From NCBI RefSeq assembly GCF_029961025.1, contig NZ_JASBVP010000002.1, positions 1 to 64,000 of the forward strand: a stretch of 64,000 nucleotides of DNA. The letters are read 5' to 3'. Shown in pieces: positions 38,471 to 48,731 of this stretch (the stretch's first letter is position 1; each line of letters opens with the position of its first letter). A program made the position numbers and the translations under genes. Source of the stretch: Mycobacterium sp. (GTDB taxonomy: Bacteria > Actinomycetota > Actinomycetes > Mycobacteriales > Mycobacteriaceae). Below the pieces are notes generated by a model. That model was not told the DNA's origin and made no database searches. It was given only the letters and a program-made list of their open reading frames with translations.

Positions 38471-38989
38471 ATGTCCAGCACCGACGCCGCCGCCGCCCGG
38501 GAGTTGCTGCGCGACGCGTTCACCCGCCTGATCGAGCATGTCGACGAGCTCACCGACGGACTGACCGCCGAGGTGTCCGGCTATCGGCCCACGCCGAGCG
38601 CCAACAGCATTGCGTGGCTGATCTGGCACAGCGCGCGGGTGCAGGACATCCAGGTCGCCGAAATCGCGGGTGTCGAGCAGGTGTGGACTCGCGACGGCTG
38701 GGTCGATCGGTTCGGCCTGGATTTGCCGCGCGACGACACCGGTTACGGGCACGGCGCCGAAGACGTGGCGAAGGTGCGGGCACCGGCCGAGCTGCTATCG
38801 GGCTACTACCACGCCGTGCACAAGCTCACGCTGGAGTACCTTGCCGGCGTGACCGTCGAGGAGCTGTCGCGCATCGTGGACCGGCGCTGGGACCCGCCGG
38901 TGACCGCGGGTGTGCGCCTGGTCAGCATCATCGACGACTGCGCCCAGCACCTGGGCCAGGCTGCCTACGTGCGCGGCATTGTGCCCTGA
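38471..38989 (+). CDS. DinB-like four-helix protein (Rv0443-like, DUF664)
   Basis: 172 residues, all-helical DinB/mycothiol-dependent-enzyme superfamily. ARELLRDAFTRLIEHVDELTDGL forms the first helices; IAWLIWHSARVQDIQ holds a conserved His (WHSA), and DDCAQHLGQAAYVRGI carries the third metal-type His. The first 30 residues look almost the same as I recall for Rv0443. Such proteins often bind a divalent metal via three His and may be bacillithiol- or mycothiol-dependent transferases; no activity is shown here. Confidence 0.85.
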   Translation: MSSTDAAAARELLRDAFTRLIEHVDELTDGLTAEVSGYRPTPSANSIAWLIWHSARVQDIQVAEIAGVEQVWTRDGWVDRFGLDLPRDDTGYGHGAEDVAKVRAPAELLSGYYHAVHKLTLEYLAGVTVEELSRIVDRRWDPPVTAGVRLVSIIDDCAQHLGQAAYVRGIVP

Positions 38990-39096
38990 CGGCGTTGCCG
39001 CGGTGAGCCGGCGGGCGCTGGCGGGGCCTGGTGCCCGGCTGGGTAGGTTTCTTTTAGGGAGGCATCTCCCGACGCGGCCGTCCCGGGGGAGGCGAC

Positions 39097-39951
39097 GTGC
39101 GATTCGCAGCAACGATGGTCCTCTGGCTAGCCACCACGGCGGCGCTGGCGGTGGCGGTCCCCACGGCATGGGTGCAGGTCAACCTGATCGATGCCGACGG
39201 TTACGCGGCCCTCGCCCGCAAAGCCGCCGGGGATCCGACCCTGCAGTCGGCCATGGCAACCGTGCTCACCAGCCGGGTGACGACGCTCATCGCCCATGGT
39301 GGACGCCCCGACGACAGCTCACTGGTGCACGACGTGGCCAGTGCCTACACCGCCGGCCCGTCGTTTCCGCCGAGGTTCGCGCAGGCGAGCAAGGTGGCCC
39401 ACGAGTGGTTGTTCGGCGGCGCCGTGGCCCCCACGAACACCGATTCCTGGGTGCTCGACCTGACCCCCATGATCGACGACAATCCGTTTCGGCAGCTGCT
39501 GAGCGACTTCGACGTGCAGGCGCCCGCGACAATGACGGTGCCGTTGACCGTGGATCGGTCAAAGACATTGCAACCCGGCAGATTACGGCCCCTCACCAGC
39601 TGGGGTCCGCGGGTGAGCATCGGTGCGGCGGCGCTCAGCGCCACCGCCGCGCTGCTAACGCTGGCCGCTGCCCGCCGCCGCTGGCGGGCGTTATCCGGCC
39701 TCGGCGTCTCGGCGCTGCTGGCCGGGGCGGTCGACTGGGCGGTCGTCACGGTCGCACACCGCCGCGTCACCAATGCGCTCGACCACAGCGGCGGCGATAT
39801 CGGCCAGATCGCCGAGGTCTTGGCCAACCATGCCGAAACCGGCATGCACCAGTGGCTTGACCTCACGCTGGCCGTCGGCGGCGTGCTGACGGTGCTGGGG
39901 GTGTCCGTCGCGGCCCTGAGCAGGCTCTGGCAATCCGGGACGAATCGCTGA
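39097..39951 (+). CDS. Membrane protein with large extracytoplasmic domain, unrecognised
   Basis: 284 residues. An N-terminal signal anchor (about 5-27, MVLWLATTAALAVAVPTAWV), an extracytoplasmic stretch of about 140 residues (VNLIDADGYAALARKAAGDP onward), then three hydrophobic segments at about 172-192, 200-222 and 258-280. Start GTG at 39097 follows GGGGGAGG. No Cys pair, lipobox or catalytic motif is visible. Not recognised; DUF-type mycobacterial membrane proteins of this layout are common. Confidence 0.7.
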   Translation: MRFAATMVLWLATTAALAVAVPTAWVQVNLIDADGYAALARKAAGDPTLQSAMATVLTSRVTTLIAHGGRPDDSSLVHDVASAYTAGPSFPPRFAQASKVAHEWLFGGAVAPTNTDSWVLDLTPMIDDNPFRQLLSDFDVQAPATMTVPLTVDRSKTLQPGRLRPLTSWGPRVSIGAAALSATAALLTLAAARRRWRALSGLGVSALLAGAVDWAVVTVAHRRVTNALDHSGGDIGQIAEVLANHAETGMHQWLDLTLAVGGVLTVLGVSVAALSRLWQSGTNR

Positions 39952-40070
39952 ATCGCGGTGGTAACACCGGACTCGACACAGCCGTCCGTTGTTGCCCCCC
40001 ACCGCCGTCCGCCCGCCGTAACGATCCGACATTACCGACGCTCAGCTCTGGCGTCTCTGGCGCCAGCACA

Positions 40071-40088
40071 TTAGATCAGCTAATCTAT
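40071..40088. promoter_or_regulatory. IdeR-box-like inverted repeat
   Basis: TTAGATCAG directly followed by CTAATCTAT. The IdeR consensus is TTAGGTTAG, one base, CTAACCTAA; each half matches at seven of nine positions, but the central base is missing. Lies about 280 bp before mmpS and just before the AAGGAGG of a short ORF. Confidence 0.35.
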
Positions 40089-40116
40089 GCGTCAATAGTT
40101 AAGGAGGATGGTGGAC

Positions 40117-40170
40117 ATGGCAGGAGACCGGGCCGGCGGCCAGAAAAGCGGCCGGAAAACAATGGACTGA
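40117..40170 (+). other. Short ORF, 17 residues, with strong ribosome-binding site
   Basis: AAGGAGG at 40101-40107 and ATG at 40117 (another in-frame ATG at 40108). Product MAGDRAGGQKSGRKTMD then TGA. Could be a leader peptide, or the start of a decayed gene, since a different frame stays open for another 48 codons. Confidence 0.3.
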
Positions 40171-40369
40171 CGCGCTTCGGTAGTCGCATCACCTCAGTGG
40201 ATCCCGGCGGCGCAGCGTTCGAGGGCCCGGCCGATGCCCCGGGCGATCCGATGGGCGCCGGTGACTTCCTCCAGCCGCCCGTCGAGTTCGTGCGCCGGCC
40301 CGACGGGAAGCGCTGAAGCGGTATTCATCGCCAGCTATTAAAGGCAGCGACAAGAAGAACGAGGGTGTG

Positions 40370-40801
40370 ATGCTTGGTGTTCTCAAACGGGTGTGGATGC
40401 CGGTGCTCATCGCGGCGGTCGTCGCCGTCGGCGGCTTCACCGTGTACCGAGTCCATGGCTACTTCGGCGCGCACGGCAACGCCGGCGGCTCGTCGGTCAA
40501 GTTCGAAGACACCAAGCCGTTTCGTCCCAAGGTGGTGATCTACGAGATCTTCGGCCCGAGCGGCGCGGCGGCGGACATCAATTACCTGGATCTCAATGCC
40601 ACACCCCAGCGTGTGGACAGCGCGCCGTTGCCGTGGTCGCTGCAATTGTCGACCACCGACCCGGCGGTCAGCCCCGTCATCGTGGCGCAAGGCCACAGCG
40701 ACACCATCGGCTGCCGCATCACCGTAGACGGCGTGGTCAAGGATGAAAGGATCTCCTCCGGCGTGAACGCCCAGACCTTCTGCTTGGTAAAATCCGCATG
40801 A
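40370..40801 (+). CDS. mmpS4: MmpS-family membrane protein (MmpS4-like)
   Basis: 143 residues: a single N-terminal transmembrane helix ([19 protein letters not shown]) and a periplasmic beta domain with [40 protein letters not shown] and the C-terminal CLVKSA. These fit MmpS4/MmpS5, partners of MmpL RND transporters; MmpS4/MmpL4 export mycobactin siderophores in M. tuberculosis. ATG at 40370 chosen over GTG at 40367. The stop overlaps the mmpL ATG by four bases. Confidence 0.85.
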   Translation: MLGVLKRVWMPVLIAAVVAVGGFTVYRVHGYFGAHGNAGGSSVKFEDTKPFRPKVVIYEIFGPSGAAADINYLDLNATPQRVDSAPLPWSLQLSTTDPAVSPVIVAQGHSDTIGCRITVDGVVKDERISSGVNAQTFCLVKSA

Positions 40802-43701
40802 CGGCGACGACGAGCGACCCGCCGACCGACGTTCTGCCGGCGCCGATAGCAGCGGTGCGGGCCCGGTTGCCGCGGTGGATCCGCCGGTTGGCGGTACCGA
40901 TCATCCTGGGCTGGCTGGCGATCACCATCCTGCTCAACGTCACCGTTCCTCAGCTGGACGTCGTCGGCGAGATGCGCACGGTGTCGATGAGCCCTCAGGA
41001 CGCGCCGTCGATGATCGCGATGAAGCGTGTCGGACAGGACTTCCACGAGTTCAAATCCGACAGTTCGGCCATGATCGTGCTGGAAGGCCAGCAACCCCTC
41101 GACGACGCGGCGCACCGCTTCTACGACACCGTGGTCGCCAAGCTGCGGGCGGATACCAAACACGTCGAAAACGTCGAAGATTTCTGGAGCGATCCGCTAA
41201 CCGCGGCGGGGTCGCAAAGCCCCGACGGCAAGGCCGCCTATGTGCAGGTGTACCTGGCCGGCAACCAGGGCGAGAGCCTGGCCAACGAATCCGTCGCCGC
41301 GGTGCAGCACATCGTCAACACCACCCCGGCGCCGCCGGGCGTGAAAGCCTACGTGACCGGGGCGGCCCCGCTGCTGGCCGATCAGCGTATCGCCGGCGAC
41401 CGCAGCCTGAAATTCATCACCGGGCTCACCTTTGTGGTGATCATCGTCATGCTGCTGTTCGTCTACCGGTCGATCGCCACGGTAGCGCTGGTCATGACGA
41501 TGGTCTTCCTGGAGTTGGCGGCGGCGCGCGGCGTGGTGGCGTTCCTGGGCTACTACAAGATCATCGGGCTCTCCACGTTCGCGACCAATCTGCTGGTGAT
41601 GCTGGCCATCGCCGCCTCGACCGACTACGCGATCTTCCTGTTCGGCCGCTATCAGGAAGCCCGCACGCTCGGCCAGGATCGGGAGTCCGCGTTCTACACG
41701 ATGTATCGCGGGACGGGCCACGTGATCCTCGGCTCGGGCCTGACGATCGCCGGCGCGACCTTCTGCCTGCGCTTCACCCGGCTGCCCTACTTCCAGACCC
41801 TGGGTGTTCCGCTGGCGATCGGCATGCTGGTCGTGGTTTTCGCCGCCCTCACGCTGGGGGCGGCGGTCGTGGTGGTGGCCAGTCGTTTCGGCTTGCTGGA
41901 GCCCAAGAGGGCGATGCGCATCCGGGGATGGCGAAAAATCGGCGCGGCGGTCGTGCGCTGGCCGCTGCCGGTGCTGGCCGCGACGGTGGCGGTCGCGCTG
42001 GTCGGCTTGATCACGTTGCCCAGCTACCGGCCCGGGTACGACAACCGGGCCTATATGCCCGCCGACATCCCGGCGAACCTGGGATACGCGGCCGCCGACC
42101 GGCATTTCTCCCAGTCCCGGATGAACCCGGATTTGCTGCTGCTGGAAACCGATCACGACATGCGCAATCCGGCCGATTTCCTGGTCATCGACAAGGTGGC
42201 CAAGGCGGTCTTCCGGGTGGCCGGCATCGGGCGGGTGCAGGCCATCACCCGGCCACTGGGAACCCCGATCGACCACGCGTCGATCCCGTTTGCGATCAGT
42301 ATGCAGGGCACCACCCAGCAGCTGAACATGCAGTACATGCTCGATCGCATGAACGACATGCTGAAGATGGCCGACGACATGCAGCGGATGATCAACACGA
42401 TGGAGAAAATGCTGGAGCTGATGCGCGAGATGTCGCAAACCACCCACAGCATGGACACCAAGATGCACGGCATGTTGGGCGACATCCAGGATTTGCGGGA
42501 CGAGATCGCGAACTTCGACGATTTCTTCCGGCCGATCCGCAGCTACTTCTACTGGGAAAAGCATTGCTATGACATTCCCATCTGCTGGGCGCTGCGGTCG
42601 ATCTTCGACGCGATCGACGGCGTGGACACGATGACCGACGACTTTCAGAATCTGCTGCCGGACGTGGACCGGCTGGATTCGCTGATGCCCCAAATGCTTA
42701 CGTTGCTACCCCCGATGATCGCCACCATGAAGACCATGCGCACCTACACGCTGACGATGCAGCAAACCATGGGCGGCCTGCAGAATCAGATGAAGGCGAT
42801 GATGGAAAACCAGTCCGCGATGGGCCACGCGTTCGACAAGGCGAAAAACGACGACTCGTTTTACCTGCCCCCGGAAGCCTTCGACAACCCCGATTTCCAG
42901 CGCGGCATCAAGATGTTCCTGTCGCCGGACGGTCACGCGGTGCGGATGATCATCTTCCACGAGGACGATCCCGCGTCCCCCGAGGGTATTGCACGCGTCG
43001 AACCGATGAAGCGCGCCGTGCACGAGGCCATCAAGGCGACCCCGCTGGAAGGCTCCAAGGTTTACCTCGGCGGCACCGCGCCCATTTACCAAGACATGTC
43101 CACCGGTGCCATGTACGACCTGATCATCGCCGGAATCTCAGCGCTGTGCTTGATTTTCATCGTCATGCTGGTGATCACCCGCAGCGTGATCGCCGCCGCC
43201 GTCATCGTCGGAACCGTGTTGCTGTCGCTGGGAAGCGCGTTCGGTTTGTCGGTGCTGATCTGGCAGCACCTGGTCGGGCTCGACGTGCACTGGATGGTGC
43301 TGGCGATGTCGGTCATCATCTTGTTGGCCGTCGGCTCGGACTACAACCTGCTGCTGGTGGCGCGATTCAAAGAGGAGATCCACGCCGGCCTGAACACCGG
43401 CATCATCCGCGCGATGGGCGGCAGCGGGTCGGTGGTCACCTCGGCCGGGCTGGTGTTCGCGTTCACCATGATGGCCATGGTGGTCAGCGACCTGCGCGTC
43501 ATCGGCCAGGTCGGCACCACCATCGGCATGGGCCTGCTGTTCGACACCCTGGTGGTGCGCTCGTTCATGACCCCATCGGTCGCCGCGCTTCTGGGCCGCT
43601 GGTTTTGGTGGCCGGAGCGCGTGCGCACCCGGCCCGCCCGCTCGCGAGTGGCTCCGAAGGCACCCGCCGGCCGCGAGTTTGCGGGCGCCACCCCGAGCTG
43701 A
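40798..43701 (+). CDS. mmpL4: MmpL-family RND transporter (MmpL4-like)
   Basis: 967 residues, the same length as MmpL4. Twelve transmembrane helices in two halves; proton-relay Asp-Tyr pairs appear in TM4 ([16 protein letters not shown]) and TM10 ([15 protein letters not shown]). The second periplasmic region (about 505-690) is a long Met-rich coiled coil ([25 protein letters not shown] and further repeats), the feature thought to bridge the periplasm. Functions with MmpS4 in siderophore export; in other mycobacteria related pairs move glycopeptidolipid. Next gene converges after 16 bp. Confidence 0.88.
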   Translation: MTATTSDPPTDVLPAPIAAVRARLPRWIRRLAVPIILGWLAITILLNVTVPQLDVVGEMRTVSMSPQDAPSMIAMKRVGQDFHEFKSDSSAMIVLEGQQPLDDAAHRFYDTVVAKLRADTKHVENVEDFWSDPLTAAGSQSPDGKAAYVQVYLAGNQGESLANESVAAVQHIVNTTPAPPGVKAYVTGAAPLLADQRIAGDRSLKFITGLTFVVIIVMLLFVYRSIATVALVMTMVFLELAAARGVVAFLGYYKIIGLSTFATNLLVMLAIAASTDYAIFLFGRYQEARTLGQDRESAFYTMYRGTGHVILGSGLTIAGATFCLRFTRLPYFQTLGVPLAIGMLVVVFAALTLGAAVVVVASRFGLLEPKRAMRIRGWRKIGAAVVRWPLPVLAATVAVALVGLITLPSYRPGYDNRAYMPADIPANLGYAAADRHFSQSRMNPDLLLLETDHDMRNPADFLVIDKVAKAVFRVAGIGRVQAITRPLGTPIDHASIPFAISMQGTTQQLNMQYMLDRMNDMLKMADDMQRMINTMEKMLELMREMSQTTHSMDTKMHGMLGDIQDLRDEIANFDDFFRPIRSYFYWEKHCYDIPICWALRSIFDAIDGVDTMTDDFQNLLPDVDRLDSLMPQMLTLLPPMIATMKTMRTYTLTMQQTMGGLQNQMKAMMENQSAMGHAFDKAKNDDSFYLPPEAFDNPDFQRGIKMFLSPDGHAVRMIIFHEDDPASPEGIARVEPMKRAVHEAIKATPLEGSKVYLGGTAPIYQDMSTGAMYDLIIAGISALCLIFIVMLVITRSVIAAAVIVGTVLLSLGSAFGLSVLIWQHLVGLDVHWMVLAMSVIILLAVGSDYNLLLVARFKEEIHAGLNTGIIRAMGGSGSVVTSAGLVFAFTMMAMVVSDLRVIGQVGTTIGMGLLFDTLVVRSFMTPSVAALLGRWFWWPERVRTRPARSRVAPKAPAGREFAGATPS

Positions 43702-43717
43702 CGCGGCGGGCCTGGCG

Positions 43718-45754
43718 TTAGCCCGCGCCGGTCCCCCCGGCGGTCAGCATGCGCCACAAAAACCCGAAGCTCAGCGCCGATTTGAACGCGGTCTGCGCAT
43801 TGTCCGCGGCGCCGGCGTGCCCGCCTTCGATGTTTTCGTAGTACCACACCCGATGCCCCGCTGCTTGCAGGGCGGCCGTCATTTTGCGGGCATGCCCCGG
43901 ATGCACCCGGTCATCTCGGGTGGAGGTGGTGATCAGCACCGGCGGGTAGCGTCGATCCGCCGAAATGTTGTGGTACGGCGAGTATTCGGCGATGAAAGCC
44001 CATTCGGTCGGATCGTCCGGATCACCGTATTCCGCCACCCACGACGCACCCGCCGAGAGCCGATGGTAGCGGCGCATGTCCAGCAGCGGCACGTGGCATA
44101 CCAGCGCCCCGAACAACTCGGGGTATTTGGTCAGCATGACGCCCATGAGCAGCCCGCCGTTGCTGGCGCCCTGCGCTGCGAGCCGGTGTACCGTGGTGAT
44201 GCCGCGGTTCACCACATCGGTTGCCACCGCGGCGAAGTCTTCGGCCACATGGTGCCGGCCCGCGCGCATCGCCTGGGTATGCCAGCGTGGTCCGTACTCG
44301 CCGCCGCCGCGGATATTGGCCAGCGCGTAGGTGCCGCCGCGGGCCAGCCAAAGCCGGCCCAGCACGCCGTCGTACCCGGGGGTGCGGGCCACCTCAAACC
44401 CGCCGTAGCCCTCCAGCAGCGTGGGTCCGGGTCCGCTCGCATCACGGGGCCGCACGACGAAATACGGGATCGCGGTGCCATCCGCAGATGTGGCGAAATA
44501 CTGTGCGATGCAAAGGTTTTTGCTGTCGAAAAACTCAGGTGCGGACTTGATCGGCGCCGGCGGCTCATCGGCGGCGCCGCGCAGCAAACGCGATGGGGTG
44601 TCAAACCCGCTGCAATCCAGGAAAAACTCGTCACCGGTATCGTCGGCGGCGGCGATCACCGTGGTGCTCGCCGTCGGGATGTCCGTTACCGCTCGGCGCT
44701 CCCAGCCGCCGGGTGTGACGATCTCGACGCGGCTGACCACGTCGAGAAGGGTGACGATGATCAGCCGGTCACGGGTCCACGCGTACTGGTGCAGGCAGGT
44801 GTGCTCGTCGGGTTCGAAAACCACCTTCAATCGTGCAGTGCCACCGAGGAATTCGTCATAGTCGGCCGCCAGCAGTGAGCCCGCCGGATAGCTGGCGGCA
44901 CCGGTGAGCCAGTCGCTGCGCAACTCGATCAATAGCCATTGGCGATGCACCGATACCGTTGCGTCGGTGGGAGCGTCGATGCGGATGAGCTCCGGACCGC
45001 GCAGTTCGTACACCTCGTCGTTGAAAAAATCCAGGGCCCGCCGGATAAGGGTGCGTTCGAAGCCGGGCGTGCGATCCACCGACGCGGCCACCACCACATC
45101 GCTCGGTGCCCCTTCAAACACCGTTTCGGCATCGGCCAGTGGCCGGCCCCGTCGCCATCGCTTGACGACCCGCGGGTAACCGGATTCGGTCAGCGAGCCG
45201 TCGCCGAAGTCGGTGCCTACCAAAACGGTATCGGGGTCGGCCCAGCTGATGCGGGTCTTGGCTTCTGGCAATACGAACCCGTCGGGAACGAATCGGCGGG
45301 TCAGCATGTCGAATTCGCGCACCACAGCCGCGTCCGAGCCGCCGCGGGACAGGCCGATCAGCGCACGGGTGTGGTCGGGTTCGATGACGCTGGCCCCGGC
45401 CCACACCCAGTTCTCGCCGTCGGCCCTGGCGAGCGCGTCGACGTCGATCAGCACATCCCAGTCCGGAACCTCGCGACGGTAACTGTCCAAGGTGGTGCGC
45501 CGCCACAGCCCCCGCGGGTGAGCGGCGTCACGCCAGAAGTTGTAGAGGAACTCGCCGCGGCGGCGGACATAGGGGATGCGGGCGTCGGTGTCGAGCACCT
45601 CTAGCGCCTCGGCCCGCATCCGCTCGAACTCACCATCCCCGTCGCAGAACTCGGCCACCGTCCGCGCGTTATGCGCACGCACCCAGTTCAGCGCGTCCTC
45701 GCCGGTGATGTCCTCCAGCCACAGATAGCGGTCCTCAGCTGCGTCACCGGGCAT
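43718..45754 (-). CDS. Prolyl oligopeptidase-family serine peptidase (Rv0457c-like)
   Basis: 678 residues (Rv0457c 673). N-terminal beta-propeller (about 70-400) and C-terminal alpha/beta hydrolase: LLEGYGGFEV, GGTYALANIRGGGEYG, nucleophile GASNGG, acid TRDDRVHPGHA and base GGHAGA. Cytosolic; cleaves short peptides, typically after proline. Start ATG at 45754 gives MPGDAAEDRYLWLEDI; the frame is open to 46243 but that part covers the divergent gene. Confidence 0.92.
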   Translation of the reverse strand: MPGDAAEDRYLWLEDITGEDALNWVRAHNARTVAEFCDGDGEFERMRAEALEVLDTDARIPYVRRRGEFLYNFWRDAAHPRGLWRRTTLDSYRREVPDWDVLIDVDALARADGENWVWAGASVIEPDHTRALIGLSRGGSDAAVVREFDMLTRRFVPDGFVLPEAKTRISWADPDTVLVGTDFGDGSLTESGYPRVVKRWRRGRPLADAETVFEGAPSDVVVAASVDRTPGFERTLIRRALDFFNDEVYELRGPELIRIDAPTDATVSVHRQWLLIELRSDWLTGAASYPAGSLLAADYDEFLGGTARLKVVFEPDEHTCLHQYAWTRDRLIIVTLLDVVSRVEIVTPGGWERRAVTDIPTASTTVIAAADDTGDEFFLDCSGFDTPSRLLRGAADEPPAPIKSAPEFFDSKNLCIAQYFATSADGTAIPYFVVRPRDASGPGPTLLEGYGGFEVARTPGYDGVLGRLWLARGGTYALANIRGGGEYGPRWHTQAMRAGRHHVAEDFAAVATDVVNRGITTVHRLAAQGASNGGLLMGVMLTKYPELFGALVCHVPLLDMRRYHRLSAGASWVAEYGDPDDPTEWAFIAEYSPYHNISADRRYPPVLITTSTRDDRVHPGHARKMTAALQAAGHRVWYYENIEGGHAGAADNAQTAFKSALSFGFLWRMLTAGGTGAG

Positions 45755-45879
45755 GAGCCCATTGTTGCCGTGGTGACCGCTGGGGCCGGGGGGCGGGGGC
45801 GGTTCCGGGTGGTTGCGGCGCGCCCCGCCACCGGTGGGGCACGCCGCAGCGGTACCACCCTCATCCCCGAAAGCGGCAG

Positions 45880-45893
45880 TAAGGTCGAACACC
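45880..45893 (+). promoter_or_regulatory. Possible leaderless promoter -10 (TAAGGT)
   Basis: TAAGGT at 45880-45885, 8 nt, GTG at 45894. Confidence 0.4.
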
Positions 45894-46172
45894 GTGATCC
45901 CGCTGCCCCGTTCTTGGCTGCTGGCCGGCGCCATGCTGGTCGGCATTGCTGCCGGATGGGTGGCCGGAAGCGCGGCCACCGTGCTGGTGCCGACGCGGGT
46001 CCGCCCGGACGCGGTTATCGCGCTGGTGGTCGGTGTGCCCGTGGGCGTCGGACTGGTGCTGATCCTGTTGTCCCGGCGCCGGTGGATCACCGCGCTGGGC
46101 GCATGTGTGCTGGCGGTGGCGCCCGGGTGGTTCGGGGTGCTCGTCACGATCCAGGCGGTGTGCGGTGCCTGA
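45894..46172 (+). CDS. Small membrane protein (Rv0460-like)
   Basis: 92 residues with three hydrophobic helices: about 8-28 (SWLLAGAMLVGIAAGWVAG), 40-60 and 65-88. No soluble domain. The start GTG at 45894 is 8 nt after TAAGGT. The last 8 bp overlap the next membrane protein gene, so the two are coupled and precede lpd as in M. tuberculosis. Function unknown. Confidence 0.7.
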   Translation: MIPLPRSWLLAGAMLVGIAAGWVAGSAATVLVPTRVRPDAVIALVVGVPVGVGLVLILLSRRRWITALGACVLAVAPGWFGVLVTIQAVCGA

Positions 46173-46761
46173 CGAGGAGTCACAGCCGAAAACCGAGCCC
46201 TACACCCCGCTCTTTGACACCGGAGCCTGGCCGCAGCCACCACCGCCGCCGGGCGCGGGGCAGGTAGCGCCCGCCCCGCGGGGGGCGACGCGTCCCAAGC
46301 ATGAAGAGCCCGATCCCGCCGGGGCTCCGGCCGTCACCCCGCAGGGGGAGTCGGGCCCTGGTGCACCGGCGGTCTCGCTCACCCCGCCGTCCGGGCCGAT
46401 TCCGCTGCCGGCGCAGCCGGTCGCCGTGCCCGGCCGCTACCACTACCTGAAGTGGTGGAAGTTGATCCTGGTGATCGCCGGGGTGTGGGTCGCGGCGGCC
46501 GCGATCGGGCTTGGCCTGTTCTCCTGGTGGTACCACGCGATCGACAAGAGGCCGGCGGTGTTCGCCGTTTTGGCCTACATCGTGGTCTGCGCGGTCACGG
46601 GCCTGATGCTGGCGATGGTGCCCGACCGGCCGCTGCTCGCGGCGCTGGCCATCGCGCTGATGTCCGCGGTGTTCGCGTCGGTGGCCGCTGCGGCTCCGCT
46701 CTACGGCTACTACTACTGTCGGCATGTTCCCCACTGCCTGGTGGGGATCGTTCCGCACTGA
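46165..46761 (+). CDS. Pro-rich N-terminus membrane protein (Rv0461-like)
   Basis: 198 residues. The first 95 are Pro-, Gly- and Ala-rich and presumably cytoplasmic and disordered (PQPPPPPGAGQ); then three to four transmembrane helices (about 102-126, 132-152, 156-182) and a tail with YYYCRHVPHC. Start GTG at 46165, overlapping the previous stop. Domain layout resembles other actinobacterial DUF-type membrane proteins with Pro-rich leaders. Function unknown. Confidence 0.72.
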   Translation: MPDEESQPKTEPYTPLFDTGAWPQPPPPPGAGQVAPAPRGATRPKHEEPDPAGAPAVTPQGESGPGAPAVSLTPPSGPIPLPAQPVAVPGRYHYLKWWKLILVIAGVWVAAAAIGLGLFSWWYHAIDKRPAVFAVLAYIVVCAVTGLMLAMVPDRPLLAALAIALMSAVFASVAAAAPLYGYYYCRHVPHCLVGIVPH

Positions 46762-46841
46762 CCGGTGCCCGGCGGGATGACGGCGGGGCGGCTGCGATCG
46801 GGGCGGGCCCACGACCGTGGCTTCCGATTGGCGGCGCCCGT

Positions 46842-46854
46842 TAGGGTAGGGGCC
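46842..46854 (+). promoter_or_regulatory. Leaderless promoter -10 (TAGGGT) of lpd
   Basis: TAGGGT at 46842-46847, 7 nt, GTG at 46855. Confidence 0.6.
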
Positions 46855-48249
46855 GTGACTCATTACGACGTCGTCGTCCTCGGAGCCGGCCCCGGCGGAT
46901 ACGTCGCGGCCATTCGCGCCGCCCAGCTCGGGCAGCGCACCGCGGTCGTGGAACCGAAGTACTGGGGCGGTGTCTGCCTCAACGTCGGTTGCATTCCGTC
47001 TAAGGCGCTGCTGCGCAACGCCGAACTCGTGCATATCTTCACCAAGCAGGCCAAGACGTTCGGAATCAGCGGCGAGGCGAGGTTCGACTACGGCGTCGCC
47101 TATGATCGCAGCCGCAAGGTGGCCGAGGGCCGCGTCGCCGGCGTGCACTTTCTGATGAAGAAAAACAAGATCACCGAGATCCACGGCTACGGCCGCTTCC
47201 GGGATCCGCACACGCTGACGGTGGATCTCAATGACGGCGGCACCCAGACCGTCACCTTCGACAACGCCATCATCGCCACCGGCAGCAGCGCCCGGCTGGT
47301 GCCGGGAACCGCGGTGTCGCAGAACGTCGTCACCTACGAAGAGCTGATCTTGTCAAGGGAGCTGCCCGGTTCGATCATCATCGCCGGCGCCGGTGCCATC
47401 GGGATGGAATTCGGCTACGTGCTGAAGAACTACGGTGTCGATGTCACCATCGTGGAGTTTCTGCCCCGGGCGCTGCCCATCGAGGACGCCGAGGTGTCCC
47501 AGGAGATCGAGAGGCAGTTCAAGAAGCTGGGTGTCAAGATGCTCACCGGGACCAAGGTGGAAGGCATTGCCGACAACGGCTCGCACGTGACGGTGCGGGT
47601 CAGCGCGGACGGCCGAACCGACGAGCTCAAGGCCGACAAGGTGCTTCAGGCAATCGGTTTCGCGCCCAATGTCGACGGCTACGGGCTGCAGGCCACCGGG
47701 GTGCGGCTGAACGAGCGCGGGGGGATCGGAGTCGACGACTACATGCGCACCAACGTCGGCCACATCTATGCGATCGGTGATGTCACCTGTTTGTGCCAAC
47801 TCGCCCATGTCGCCGAGGCGCAGGGCGTGGTGGCTGCCGAAACCATCGCCGGCGCTGAGACATTGCCGCTCGGCGACTACCGGATGATGCCGCGGGCGAC
47901 GTTCTGTCAGCCGCAGGTCGCCAGCTTCGGGCTCACCGAGCAGCAGGCCCGCGACGAGGGTTATGACGTGAAGGTCGCCAAGTTTCCATTGACCGCCAAC
48001 GCCAAGGCTCACGGGATGGGTGACCCCAGTGGTTTCGTCAAGCTGGTGGGCGACGCCACCCATGGGGAACTGCTGGGCGGGCACCTAATCGGTCACGACG
48101 TTTCTGAGCTGCTGCCGGAGCTCACGCTCGCGCAGAAGTGGGATCTGACGGCAAACGAGCTGGCACGCAACGTACACACTCACCCGACCATGTCGGAGGC
48201 GCTGCAGGAGTGCTTTCATGGTCTGCTCGGCCACATGATCAACTTCTGA
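46855..48249 (+). CDS. lpdC: Dihydrolipoamide dehydrogenase Lpd
   Basis: 464 residues, identical in length to M. tuberculosis Lpd, the shared E3 of pyruvate dehydrogenase and branched-chain dehydrogenase and part of the antioxidant complex with AhpD/AhpC. FAD motif [19 protein letters not shown], redox-active Cys41 and Cys46 in [16 protein letters not shown] motif [14 protein letters not shown], and the catalytic His-Glu in the C-terminal [15 protein letters not shown] at 46855 is favoured by its 7-nt spacing from TAGGGT. Confidence 0.96.
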   Translation: MTHYDVVVLGAGPGGYVAAIRAAQLGQRTAVVEPKYWGGVCLNVGCIPSKALLRNAELVHIFTKQAKTFGISGEARFDYGVAYDRSRKVAEGRVAGVHFLMKKNKITEIHGYGRFRDPHTLTVDLNDGGTQTVTFDNAIIATGSSARLVPGTAVSQNVVTYEELILSRELPGSIIIAGAGAIGMEFGYVLKNYGVDVTIVEFLPRALPIEDAEVSQEIERQFKKLGVKMLTGTKVEGIADNGSHVTVRVSADGRTDELKADKVLQAIGFAPNVDGYGLQATGVRLNERGGIGVDDYMRTNVGHIYAIGDVTCLCQLAHVAEAQGVVAAETIAGAETLPLGDYRMMPRATFCQPQVASFGLTEQQARDEGYDVKVAKFPLTANAKAHGMGDPSGFVKLVGDATHGELLGGHLIGHDVSELLPELTLAQKWDLTANELARNVHTHPTMSEALQECFHGLLGHMINF

Positions 48250-48260
48250 GCGCGCGTCTC

Positions 48261-48536
48261 ATGATTCGCGTCGAGACCGCCGCAGGCGCTGCCGGCGGAA
48301 TGCTCATCGGCTACATCGGCTGGCTGGTGGCCTTTTCAATCGGGGAGGCGACCACGACGGTGAGCCGCTGGAGCCTGGACGTGTTGGCCCTCTCCGGTGC
48401 ACTCGCGGTCGCGGCCGGGATGTGGGGCTGGCGGCTGCGTCGGGCACACCGGTATCCATGGGCGGCCTTCGCGTTCGCGCTGCCGGTTTTCCCCGTCGCG
48501 CTCACGGTGGCTGTGCTGCTCGACATCTATCTGTAA
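48261..48536 (+). CDS. Small membrane protein (Rv0463-like)
   Basis: 91 residues with three hydrophobic helices (about 10-30, 40-58, 66-88), separated by a WGWRLRRAHRYPW positive cytoplasmic loop. Eleven bases after the lpd stop, same strand. The last gene that follows M. tuberculosis Rv0410-Rv0463 order in this window. Function unknown. Confidence 0.75.
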   Translation: MIRVETAAGAAGGMLIGYIGWLVAFSIGEATTTVSRWSLDVLALSGALAVAAGMWGWRLRRAHRYPWAAFAFALPVFPVALTVAVLLDIYL

Positions 48537-48672
48537 CACCTGTAACACCCCGCCCGATGACGGCCTGCGGTGCGATGCCGGCTGCGGCTGATCGGCCTCT
48601 CCATCCGAACCGGGTTACCGGGACTCCCGGGTCACGCGGATCACGGGCCTTTCGCCCGTAAACAAGACTGCT

Positions 48673-48689
48673 AGTATCGTTACGATACT
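48673..48689. promoter_or_regulatory. Perfect palindrome AGTATCGT-T-ACGATACT, candidate operator
   Basis: Arms 48673-48680 and 48682-48689 around a single T; a related half-site TGGTATCATT follows at 48692. It lies 42 bp before the gene at 48732. The core TTACGATA is shared with the palindrome before padR (51678-51699). Confidence 0.6.
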
Positions 48690-48731
48690 GCTGGTATCAT
48701 TAGTGATCTTGGTACGGCCGAAGGACCGCTC

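Larger units (their letters stand above)
39952..40369 (+). other. 418-bp intergenic stretch before mmpS
   Basis: Contains an IdeR-like half-site pair (40071-40088), a short ORF with a strong AAGGAGG site (40117-40170), and, at 40173-40316, a high-GC3 open stretch with no convincing start. It may be the remains of a lost gene; in M. tuberculosis a TetR gene (Rv0452) lies beside mmpS4. Confidence 0.4.

Noticed and set aside
40173..40316. High-GC3 open stretch before mmpS as a gene
   Set aside because: No start codon with ribosome-binding site or promoter spacing, and both strands look equally coding-like; kept only as a possible gene remnant.
41197..42693. 498-residue open frame antisense to mmpL
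   Set aside because: Shadow frame rich in His and Arg over a gene with intact MmpL motifs.
43702..43730. Hairpin cgggc...gcccg between mmpL and the peptidase gene
   Set aside because: No U-tract and it overlaps the stops; may be chance in a GC-rich junction.
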